A stretch of 64,000 nucleotides of DNA from Anabaena sphaerica FACHB-251 (GTDB lineage: Bacteria; Cyanobacteriota; Cyanobacteriia; Cyanobacteriales; Nostocaceae), in NCBI RefSeq assembly GCF_014696825.1, contig NZ_JACJQU010000001.1, forward strand, positions 496,001 to 560,000. Reading direction: 5' to 3'. A model generated the notes under the pieces. The model was not told the origin of the DNA. It made no database searches and saw only the letters and a list, made by a program, of their open reading frames with translations. Of the stretch, positions 56,356 to 64,000 are shown piece by piece (the first letter of the stretch is position 1; each line of letters begins with the position of its first letter). Position numbers and translations under genes: made by a program.

Positions 56356-57723
56356 TTATTTATTTTTCCTGCTGGTTAATTCGATATATTTGACAGGAGC
56401 AAGAAAAATCATAAAACAGATTATATTATACACATATCCTGCCAATCCTCCAAGACAAAGAGATACTGAAAAAGCTAGGGCAATAGGGTAAAGAATTTTA
56501 TTATAGATTTTTGCTTCTTTATTAGCCAATAGCCAAAAATGTTTAAATATTTTACCAATAAAATAACAAAGAAAAAAACCAAAAAACCATAATTCCGAGA
56601 ATAATTCTCCCATGATAGGCATCACATATCCATTTTGAAAGGTTTGAGTCGAAAAATGGTTAAGTATCCTATCTGCAAGTGGAGCATTTACATAAATAAA
56701 TAGTGATTCCTTAAAATCATTTCCTAAAAATTGAGCAGGAACAAAACCAAACACAAGTCTATTCCACAAGATTGATCCATAACCTAATTCCTTGGTTTCA
56801 TTGGTTAATTGAATGACAGATGCGACATATTTCGTTTCTGAAGAATGAGAGGTAGAGATATAAGATTGGGCATCGGAAAATTGTAAAGAATCCGTAGTTG
56901 TATTCCACCAATCAATACTCTGAAAAGCTATCAACCAATTATTCAACCAATTAAAACTAAAAAAGTCTTGCCAATTAGAATATCCTATATTTATTTGTGA
57001 TAATGCTGCACGATACGCACCAATAGAATTCATAAAGAAAAACCCAATGATAACCGCAACGAATATAAATGTACGATTAACAATATAACCTTTAGTGAAC
57101 CAAATAGTAAGCATAATTATAGATATATAAATTACTACTTCAGTCCTCCGAGCATAAAATAAGAAGTTAAAAATAGGCCAAAATAACGAAATCCCCAACA
57201 TTAACCAATGAATAAGACGATTTTTTCTAAGGACGCAGTGTAAATTTATAGCAAAACCAACGTATAAAAGTCTTTGAAAAAAAGCGTATACTGTTAATAT
57301 ACCAGTCCACTGACTGACTTGTTGTGCTTCAATATCAACTCCTCCAATGGCTATATTGCACATAAAACCAATAATTGTGTAAACAATTCCTATGTAAAAA
57401 AATGTTTTGTCTATCTGCTCTCCCTGTAAATTGTTATTATTTTTATAGTTTATTATTTTTATATCCTGTTGATTTTTTATGTATCCATAAAAAAACAAAA
57501 TTACACACAATATAGACAGAATTATAGTCAAATCAACATAGTTTTCATGTACAGGATAGGGATCTTTGATTAAAGCATTAATTTGAGGAACAATATAGAT
57601 GAGAAAAGCTATAGCCATAAAAAAAGGAAATTGATATAAACGAATTGTTTTTTTAAAACTCCACCAAACTATATAAAGACAAATAAACAATAAAAGAATT
57701 AATAAGCAATAACTAAGGAACAT
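56356..57723 (-). CDS. Wzy-like oligosaccharide repeat-unit polymerase
   Basis: The 455-residue protein has about ten or eleven hydrophobic helices and a long loop near residues 265-350 (WWNTTTDSLQFSDAQSYISTS; FGFVPAQFLGNDFKE). This layout is typical of O-antigen polymerases (Wzy). Sequence identity in this family is low, so the assignment rests on layout and on its place among glycosyltransferase genes. Confidence 0.75.
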   Translation of the reverse strand: MFLSYCLLILLLFICLYIVWWSFKKTIRLYQFPFFMAIAFLIYIVPQINALIKDPYPVHENYVDLTIILSILCVILFFYGYIKNQQDIKIINYKNNNNLQGEQIDKTFFYIGIVYTIIGFMCNIAIGGVDIEAQQVSQWTGILTVYAFFQRLLYVGFAINLHCVLRKNRLIHWLMLGISLFWPIFNFLFYARRTEVVIYISIIMLTIWFTKGYIVNRTFIFVAVIIGFFFMNSIGAYRAALSQINIGYSNWQDFFSFNWLNNWLIAFQSIDWWNTTTDSLQFSDAQSYISTSHSSETKYVASVIQLTNETKELGYGSILWNRLVFGFVPAQFLGNDFKESLFIYVNAPLADRILNHFSTQTFQNGYVMPIMGELFSELWFFGFFLCYFIGKIFKHFWLLANKEAKIYNKILYPIALAFSVSLCLGGLAGYVYNIICFMIFLAPVKYIELTSRKNK

Positions 57724-57881
57724 AATTAATATTTACTCTATCATACAAAAAATGCGATTAAATTAACTTAATATTGACATAGAGTCAAGATTGGTCTTAC
57801 TTTTGTTTTGTTTAAACAAATCAAATTTAATTTTTTCAAGTTAGCGAATTACAAGGAAATCAAGCTACATTTTTTAGCATA

Positions 57882-59141
57882 TCATATAGTATTAAATATA
57901 TTTTGTAATCTGATTCCTGTTTGTTCTATACTGAATGATTTAACATTGTTCCAAGCATTTTCCCCATGCGATTCTAACAAATCAGGTTTCTCGATATATT
58001 GCAATAACGCTTCTATCAAATGTTCAATATTTCTTTCTTGAACAATTATTCCATCAATCCCATCTCTAACCCATGAACCAGATGATTTTGTGGTTATAAT
58101 TGGCAATCCAAAAGCCATTGCTTCATAAATAACACCAGCACTGCCTTCGGATAGACTAGGAAAAACAAATACATCTGCCCATTCATACTGTTTTGTCAGT
58201 TCCTGTTTATTTAATTGACCCATAAACGTACAAATATCTGAATATTCTTTAATTTTGTTTTCATGGATTTGAATCGAACCGACAATTCTAGCATGAAATT
58301 TATCAGGATTTATTTTCCTCAACGCTTTTAATAAATACTGAATTCCTTTTCTCAGTTCTACTGTACCCACAAAAACAATTTTTAATTCTTCACCCTTTTC
58401 TTTTTTGCTAGATAACCTGACAGAATTATTTAAACTTGTCTCATAATCATATAACCACAAAGGAGCAGGATAGGGATTTAAGTAGATTTTCTTGGGATCA
58501 ATAGATAAATCATTAATAAGACTTGCTTTGATAAACTCTGAAGGTGCCAAAAAATAATCGCTTGTTTCAATATCTTCTTTTTCCTTTGCTGTCCATAATT
58601 CACTAACTTCAGATAACATATTTTTTTCTTTCACCCAATCTGAATGTTCTTCCAATTCTCTTTCTAGCATTGGTATGAATGACTTGATGATAGATTGAAT
58701 TTGGTCTGTGAAAATTAAAGCATTTTTAACATACTGCCGACAATTAGATGAATTCCAAGTATAACAATACACATGACTTATATGCTTTTTTTGACTTTTT
58801 ATCAATTGAGCAATTCTGATGGAAATTTCTTGATTCAGAAAATATATATCTTTATATTGAAGGTTTCTATTTCTTGTTCTCAAATTTAACAAAAGCCATT
58901 GCAAATTTAAACTACATATTTTTTCATCTGGTAATTGCTTTTGATGTCGTTTTAATAAATCATTGACTGAGAAATAAGGGTTAATTATTGGTTCTATGTG
59001 TTTGCCCCCTTTGATCATCCAAGAGAAGGCATAAAAATCAGTAAATAGCTTGTATAGTAAATCCTGTTGATGCAAAGCTAGGGGAATAGCGTAATTTAGT
59101 CTTGAGCCTGATTGATGAAAAGCAATGTTAATATGTTGCAT
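57882..59141 (-). CDS. Family 4 glycosyltransferase
   Basis: The 419-residue GT4 enzyme has IVFVGTVELRKGIQYLLKALRKI and the donor-binding VFVFPSLSEGSAGVIYEAMAFGLPIIT. The N-terminal domain (NIAFHQSGSRLNYAIPLALHQ) is divergent. Confidence 0.9.
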   Translation of the reverse strand: MQHINIAFHQSGSRLNYAIPLALHQQDLLYKLFTDFYAFSWMIKGGKHIEPIINPYFSVNDLLKRHQKQLPDEKICSLNLQWLLLNLRTRNRNLQYKDIYFLNQEISIRIAQLIKSQKKHISHVYCYTWNSSNCRQYVKNALIFTDQIQSIIKSFIPMLERELEEHSDWVKEKNMLSEVSELWTAKEKEDIETSDYFLAPSEFIKASLINDLSIDPKKIYLNPYPAPLWLYDYETSLNNSVRLSSKKEKGEELKIVFVGTVELRKGIQYLLKALRKINPDKFHARIVGSIQIHENKIKEYSDICTFMGQLNKQELTKQYEWADVFVFPSLSEGSAGVIYEAMAFGLPIITTKSSGSWVRDGIDGIIVQERNIEHLIEALLQYIEKPDLLESHGENAWNNVKSFSIEQTGIRLQNIFNTI

Positions 59142-59187
59142 GGTTAAACACTATTTTATATTGTCAATTATTCTTTCATATATAAAG

Positions 59188-60264
59188 TTATTTTGCTGAT
59201 AACTCTGAACCTGTTAAAGCTCTATGCAATTTTAAAAAATTGACTTGTGTAGAATAATCCTTTTCTGCAATTTCTCTACTTCTTTTTCCCATAGTTTGTC
59301 TTAATTCTTTATTTTCACATAGTATAAGTAAACTTTCTAACCATTCTTCTTCTGTTTCACACAAGAAACCATTATCTTGTACTACTTGTTTATTCATTCC
59401 TACTGGGGAAGCAATAACTGGAATGCCTACCGCCATGTATTGTAGTAGCTTGAAAGAACATTTTCCTCTGCTAAAGGCGTTATCTTCTAAAGGCATCAAG
59501 CCAATATCAAAAGATTGTAGATCTTTTAATTCATCTTCAACACTCCATTGTTTTAACTTGGCGATATCTTTCAAATTTGGGGGTAGTTCATGAATATTAG
59601 TAACAATCTTTAGATGAATATGAGGAAATTTGTTTTGGAGATGAATTAAACTGGAAATAACCAGGTTCAGGTGTTTTAGGTTAACCCATGAACCCATCCA
59701 GCCAATAGTGATAGTATTTGATTTTGTCTCAATATCTATTTTTTTGGGTACATAATAGTTAGTCTCTATGGGAGTGGGAATAATATAAATATTACTTTGA
59801 TACTTTTGGGCAAAATCTGCTAGATATTCATTCCCTACAATTACGGCATCGCACATAGCCATAACTTTTTTTAGTTTAATTTCAGTTCTTTTGTTAGTTA
59901 CAAAAAGAGCATCATCCATATCTAGCACCATAAGTCTGCTTTTCTTTCTGACAACTTGAGCTAAATAATCTGTGTCTATAAAGGGTGTTAAAAATGAATG
60001 TATATAAAGTATATTATCATTTGTATTGATTTGATTAATTTGTTGCCAACGATGAAAAATATTTTTGATGTTAGATAAATATCTGTCTAAATTAAACTTA
60101 AAAACAGATATTAATGATTGGGAAAAAGATTTATAACCTGATGAAAAAGCTGGAAATAACACTGTATCATATCCATTTTTATGGAAATATGGTATGTACT
60201 GCTCTGCTCGAAATCTGGTTGTAGGAAAAACTGAAGGTTCAGTGAAAAAGTATATTTTGGTCAT
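59188..60264 (-). CDS. Glycosyltransferase (GT4-like)
   Basis: The 358-residue protein begins YFFTEPSVFPTTRFRAEQYIPYF and has TIGWMGSWVNLKHLNLVISSL and a donor-site SFKLLQYMAVGIPVIASPVG. This is a GT4-type fold. The acceptor is unknown. It starts eight bases after the upstream methyltransferase gene. Confidence 0.85.
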   Translation of the reverse strand: MTKIYFFTEPSVFPTTRFRAEQYIPYFHKNGYDTVLFPAFSSGYKSFSQSLISVFKFNLDRYLSNIKNIFHRWQQINQINTNDNILYIHSFLTPFIDTDYLAQVVRKKSRLMVLDMDDALFVTNKRTEIKLKKVMAMCDAVIVGNEYLADFAQKYQSNIYIIPTPIETNYYVPKKIDIETKSNTITIGWMGSWVNLKHLNLVISSLIHLQNKFPHIHLKIVTNIHELPPNLKDIAKLKQWSVEDELKDLQSFDIGLMPLEDNAFSRGKCSFKLLQYMAVGIPVIASPVGMNKQVVQDNGFLCETEEEWLESLLILCENKELRQTMGKRSREIAEKDYSTQVNFLKLHRALTGSELSAK

Positions 60265-60272
60265 TGTTTTAT

Positions 60273-61259
60273 TTATTCTTGGCTATTGTTAATACAGATT
60301 ACTGTGAGCCTTTCAGCTTGATTTCTACCAAAAAGTAAGCTAATTAAAATAGATAAAAATCTATCTATTATTTTGTTGACCGAACTCAAAGGAGTCCATT
60401 GATCACTAAGGGAAACATTTTTTCTTCCCATCGAAAATAAAATACTAGGACAAAGACAGCCAATGGTATTTTGTCCATATATTTCCACTACCTTTAACCC
60501 TGATTTCTCAACTACCTGACGAATCGTTTTTTCCGAAAAATGACTGACATGGGTAGGTACTTGTAATCCTGCCCATTTATCTTTAAATAAATGAAATTGC
60601 CAGCAATCAGAATTAGGCACGCTAAATGCTAATATTCCATTAGGCTTTAGTATTCGCTGGATTTCTGTTAATGTTTCTACAGGCTCGTATAAATGCTCTA
60701 TAACTTGCCATGCGAACACTGCATCTAGATAAGAATCAGGAAGATCAATTATTGGTAGAGTAGTTGGTAGGAACTTTGCTCCCATCTGAGTAATAACAGG
60801 TTCTAAATCAGGATTCAGATCCATACCTAGCGTCTCCCATCTACGAGCAATACACTCACGGATAAAGCCACCACTACCACACCCTATTTCTAAAATTTTG
60901 GCTCCTTTTTGCAAATTTGGAAAAACCCACCCCCGACTTCCCCAAAATCCTCCATGTAGTGTATATCCAGAATTACTGGTAAAGACTTTGTTCTCTAAAT
61001 CAGAGGATTCTGTAACATCATTTTTCTTTCTGTTATCATCACGATAACAATGGTAATCACTGGTGTAGTAATTAAAAATGTCCTCAGCATAAGGGCGTGG
61101 GTTTGTAAATCTAAAACTACATTCAGTACATTCTTCTATATTATATTCACCAGGCTTTCCCATTAATATATCATTTGCTTTGAATAACAATTGACTGTTT
61201 AATGATCCACATAATGGGCATTTTTGTAAATCAAGATATTTAGATTCAGAACAATTCAT
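60273..61259 (-). CDS. Methyltransferase with N-terminal zinc-ribbon
   Basis: The 328-residue protein has a CPLCGS...CTEC zinc-binding N-terminus and a SAM core (AKILEIGCGSGGFIREC; DAVFAWQVIEHLYEPVETLTEI). It is a sugar-modifying or C-methyltransferase-like enzyme. I chose the ATG at 61259, since residues before it would derive from the truncated gene next door, with which it overlaps by 14 bases. Confidence 0.85.
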   Translation of the reverse strand: MNCSESKYLDLQKCPLCGSLNSQLLFKANDILMGKPGEYNIEECTECSFRFTNPRPYAEDIFNYYTSDYHCYRDDNRKKNDVTESSDLENKVFTSNSGYTLHGGFWGSRGWVFPNLQKGAKILEIGCGSGGFIRECIARRWETLGMDLNPDLEPVITQMGAKFLPTTLPIIDLPDSYLDAVFAWQVIEHLYEPVETLTEIQRILKPNGILAFSVPNSDCWQFHLFKDKWAGLQVPTHVSHFSEKTIRQVVEKSGLKVVEIYGQNTIGCLCPSILFSMGRKNVSLSDQWTPLSSVNKIIDRFLSILISLLFGRNQAERLTVICINNSQE

Positions 61260-61644
61260 GGTGAAAATATTTATTATGGTTGGAGCATGGGAGATAATTG
61301 ATTGAGTCAAAAGTTTTGTTTTTCAGTTCATTAGGAGGCGGTAAACATACATCCCAAATGAAATCAGGCAAATTATTTTCAGTTAGTTCACTAAACAAAT
61401 CTGATGTAAAAAAAAAATTAACTTTTGGATAATACTTGGAGATTTCTTCTTTTACTCGGTTTCCTTCAGATAAAAGTAAGCATTCATTCCCTAAGCCATA
61501 GTGATCCAAATATTTTCTAATCACTGAGTGAAATTTCAAACTCAAATTTGGCAAGGGGATTTCTAACTCTTTATTGCTTTTAAAATTATTCTTTCCAACA
61601 GAGTAACAGTATTCACCAAAAGGCTGTAGTCCAGACATCGCCAT
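61246..61644 (-). pseudogene. Truncated methyltransferase gene
   Basis: A reading frame of 132 residues looks like the first part of a SAM-methyltransferase-like protein (LDHYGLGNECLLLSEGNRVKEE, then LPDFIWDVCLPPPNELKNKTFDSI) and ends soon after. At 61298-61305 a TCAATCAA repeat (on the minus strand) shifts the frame. Removing one TCAA restores FDSIISHA, the usual continuation in such enzymes. After that the sequence does not continue the domain. I read it as a truncated and frameshifted relic fused to the front of the next gene. It could instead be a short divergent gene. Confidence 0.55.
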
Positions 61645-61810
61645 AATAAAGTTTCGCAGATTAAGATAAATTTTTCTTAGGGGGTTATTGAAAACTCTCT
61701 TTTATGGTTTTAATTTGCTCAAAATATAAATTATTATGAGGTTATAAAATAGGCTATATTCCTACTAACCAAACTTTTGTGTGTGCAAAAATGGGATGAT
61801 ACCCTGCAGA

Positions 61811-61998
61811 GGAAACGCATCTAAATTTTATTGACAAAATACCGATTTAATGTATAAACCAATAAATCCCAATTTATCGTTTGATTAATTTTTTCAGAGT
61901 CATAGGGACGGACTAAAATATTGTCAATAAGGGTCGTTAATGCGAATATTTTGGTCATTATTGAGATTAAATTGCCCTTATTGATAAGATGCGTTTCC
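61811..61998. mobile_element. Small element with 12 bp terminal inverted repeats
   Basis: GGAAACGCATCT at 61811-61822 is matched by AGATGCGTTTCC at 61987-61998. The 188 bases have no gene. It lies between a truncated gene and an intact one, where nothing else explains the 360-base gap. No clear target duplication was found, so the ends may be slightly wrong. Confidence 0.5.
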
Positions 61999-62004
61999 CT
62001 GTGC

Positions 62005-62817
62005 CTATAGTTTTTGAGCTATTACCTGTATTTCATAGCTATCTTCTTTTAGAAACCGAACTGACATTTGATGATTTTCCAAAGTTTGAGATAAAAAAGT
62101 AAAGTCATATGCAATTGTATGCTTCTCACCAAAAGCAAAGCTCTTTTTCTTATTAAGAACTGTTGAAATATCGCAACCATTACAATTAGGCACAGAGATT
62201 GCCAATATACCACCAGTTTTTAGGAGTCGCCGGAATAATTGGAATACATCTGATATATCAGGAAGATGCTCTATTACATGACTGCTAAAAATTATATCAA
62301 ATGATTCTTGTTCTAAATTATTAATTTCATCCTGACGACTAATAATATCCACTCCTAGAACTTTACGTCCAAAATCAGCACGTGGCTGGGAAATCTCAAA
62401 TCCAATACTGTCATAACCAGCTTGTTTAAATTGCCAAACACCATATCCCCAAGAGCAACCATAATCTAAAAGTTTACCTGTTGATATATAAGATTTAACT
62501 AAGTTAATTTTCTCAGAAAAATCTTTCGATGAACCATGAAATTTATTTTCTAGTAAGTCTTTTAGAGATAACTCATCGGGTAAATCAGTTGTTAGTCCTT
62601 CTTTATAGTCTGACTGATAAAATCTTAAATTTTCTTCTGGCTGTTCTTTGGGAAATCTAAACATCAAGCCACACTGATCACACTTTCTTAACTGGACTAA
62701 CAAATACTTTCTTCCCAGAACTTTTGCTTGAGTATGATGGCAAAAAGGACAACTATCATCTATTGGGAAACTCAAATAAGCTTTTGTTACTTTGGTTAAA
62801 TATTTCAGTGTTGCCAT
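62005..62817 (-). CDS. SAM-dependent methyltransferase with zinc-binding N-terminus
   Basis: The 270-residue protein has an N-terminal cysteine cluster (CPFCHH and CDQCG), then KLLDYGCSWGYGVWQFKQAGY and FDIIFSSHVIEHLPDISDVFQLFRRLLKTGG. It belongs to the same broad class as the protein at 60273-61259. It starts 17 bases after the ABC exporter gene. Confidence 0.88.
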   Translation of the reverse strand: MATLKYLTKVTKAYLSFPIDDSCPFCHHTQAKVLGRKYLLVQLRKCDQCGLMFRFPKEQPEENLRFYQSDYKEGLTTDLPDELSLKDLLENKFHGSSKDFSEKINLVKSYISTGKLLDYGCSWGYGVWQFKQAGYDSIGFEISQPRADFGRKVLGVDIISRQDEINNLEQESFDIIFSSHVIEHLPDISDVFQLFRRLLKTGGILAISVPNCNGCDISTVLNKKKSFAFGEKHTIAYDFTFLSQTLENHQMSVRFLKEDSYEIQVIAQKL

Positions 62818-62834
62818 TTTTTTCTCCTGATTAA

Positions 62835-64000
62835 TTAAGATAAAACATCTACTTTCTGATCTAGATTTAATCTATAGTAATATCCTTCACGAGCCATCAG
62901 ATCTGAATGACTACCTTGCTCCAAAATCTGACCTTGCTTCAAAACTATAATTTGATCAGCTTGATGAATAGTGGATAATCTATGAGCAATTACCAATACT
63001 GTGCGGTTTTTCCCCACCGCATTTAGTGCCTGTTGCACAATACGCTCAGAACTACTATCTAAGGCACTCGTAGCTTCATCTAATATCAATATTTCTGGAT
63101 TTCGCACAATTGCCCTGGAAATTGCTAACCGCTGCCGTTGTCCACCAGATAACTGTACTCCTCGATCTCCTAAAATAGTATCAAAGCCTTGGGGCAAAGC
63201 CTGAATAAACTCCTCTGCATAAGCCTGTCTTGCTGCTTCCACAATTTCTGCATCTGTTGCCTGGGGATTGCCATACTTAATATTTTCGCGCACAGTGTCA
63301 TTAAACAAAAATGTATCTTGGCTGACAATTGCCATGCGCTGCCGTAGTGATTTAATATCTAAATCTCGAATATCAACTCCATCAATGGTTATTTTTCCCA
63401 TCTGGGGGTCATAGAATCGCAACAGCAGGTCTGCCAAGGTTGATTTTCCTGACCCCGACTCCCCTACCAAAGCAGTGAAACTGCCCTTGGGAATTACCAT
63501 ATTCACTTGCTTTAGTATTGGATTCTCGCTATTCTGATGACTAAATGTTACCGACTCAAAGCAAATCTTCTCTTGGAGTCCCGTAAATTGCCGCGAACCA
63601 TTACAAATATCAGGTGTTTTAGTTTGCTCCAAAAAGTATTGAATCGTTTGAAAGCTATGATAAAAATTGGCGAGTGATACTCTCAGTCCGTTGAGTTGGT
63701 TGATGCGAGGAAACATTCTGACCATGACCAGCAAGAAGGTTAGCAATAGTGGCAATACCAAATCTTGCGACAGAAACCTATTGCCCAGGATAACTAATAT
63801 TACTAGGATGAATATGCCACAAGTATCAGAAATTGGCTGAACCGCGGCCTGTCCGGCATACCCCCTAAGTTCTGCGCTATATCGCTGTTGCAAAATATCA
63901 CTAAGACGTTTTCCTTCATAGGACTCTGCTGTATAAGACTTAATAATGCGAATTCCGCTAATCACCTCAAAGACACGGCTCGAAAACTCTTCAATAGTTT
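62835..64000 (-). CDS. ABC exporter, C-terminal part (cut by window edge)
   Basis: The visible 388 codons remain open to the window end. They hold the last membrane segments (IFILVILVILG; VLPLLLTFLLVM) and a complete nucleotide-binding domain: Walker A GESGSGKST, Q-loop VSQDTFLFND, signature LSGGQRQRLAISRAI and Walker B ILILDEATSALDSSSE. It is an MsbA/HlyB-class half-transporter, similar in type to HepA of heterocyst envelope formation. The polysaccharide setting suggests export of a lipid-linked sugar or polymer. Confidence 0.85.
   Translation of the reverse strand, partial: TIEEFSSRVFEVISGIRIIKSYTAESYEGKRLSDILQQRYSAELRGYAGQAAVQPISDTCGIFILVILVILGNRFLSQDLVLPLLLTFLLVMVRMFPRINQLNGLRVSLANFYHSFQTIQYFLEQTKTPDICNGSRQFTGLQEKICFESVTFSHQNSENPILKQVNMVIPKGSFTALVGESGSGKSTLADLLLRFYDPQMGKITIDGVDIRDLDIKSLRQRMAIVSQDTFLFNDTVRENIKYGNPQATDAEIVEAARQAYAEEFIQALPQGFDTILGDRGVQLSGGQRQRLAISRAIVRNPEILILDEATSALDSSSERIVQQALNAVGKNRTVLVIAHRLSTIHQADQIIVLKQGQILEQGSHSDLMAREGYYYRLNLDQKVDVLS

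Noticed and set aside
46976-64000. The heterocyst envelope polysaccharide (HEP) island itself
   Set aside because: The ABC exporter is HepA-like, but the gene order and content do not match the HEP island as I remember it, so I keep the general term surface polysaccharide.

Overview
The window comes from a cyanobacterium, most likely a filamentous, heterocyst-type (Nostocales) lineage. The evidence is a set of cyanobacterial and plastid-lineage genes (ycf46, psb29/thf1, ndhS, a three-gene pntA-pntAB-pntB transhydrogenase, cyanobacterial-type yidC and hemF, DUF2808, a HAS-barrel protein), frequent GCGATCGC (HIP1) octamers, and many heptameric short tandem repeats (units such as GGCAGGA, CCCAGTC, CCAAAAT) between genes. 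The species cannot be fixed from sequence alone. No tRNA, rRNA or CRISPR array was seen.

Layout. 0-11.5 kb: amino-acid type ABC substrate-binding lipoprotein, outer-membrane barrel protein, SbcC, a 1.1 kb repeat-rich gap, a GGDEF-EAL protein, a 220 bp MITE, an SH3 protein and Ycf46. 11.7-14.5 kb: a two-gene type II restriction-modification system and two antitoxin-like small genes. 14.5-18 kb: the conserved rpmH-rnpA-PH-yidC-jag-yceD block, all on the minus strand. 18.2-22.7 kb: DUF2808 protein and the transhydrogenase operon. 22.8-29.1 kb: an AT-rich accessory island with a PD-(D/E)XK-like protein of unknown role and six or so toxin-antitoxin modules (VapC/PIN types, MazEF, Phd-RelE, HicAB). 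One toxin is interrupted by a single stop codon, two antitoxin genes share promoter and N-terminus but differ beyond, and a short repeat marks the spaces between modules.

29.2-43 kb is mostly housekeeping: YkvA-like protein, ExbB/ExbD, a holin-like membrane protein, Psb29, a STAS protein, HemF, an SRPBCC protein, Mrp, RodA, NdhS, a HAS-barrel protein and a CPA2 antiporter. The antiporter's last codons and stop lie inside a 77 bp dispersed repeat that recurs at 5.97 kb.

43.3-64 kb is a surface-polysaccharide locus. UDP-glucuronate decarboxylase and UDP-glucose dehydrogenase (plus strand) would make UDP-glucuronate and UDP-xylose. A minus-strand series of glycosyltransferases, methyltransferases, a Wzy-like polymerase, a WcaF-like acetyltransferase, a YdcF protein, an ABC exporter (cut by the window end) and a Wzc-like tyrosine kinase would assemble, polymerise and export the polymer. 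Two decayed genes were read directly in this locus: a UDP-glucuronate 4-epimerase remnant (internal stop plus a large in-frame deletion) and a truncated methyltransferase beside a small inverted-repeat element. The locus therefore appears to be remodelling.

The most unusual features are the modular antitoxin pair in the toxin-antitoxin island and the decayed epimerase, which suggests loss of a UDP-galacturonate branch while UDP-xylose synthesis is kept.
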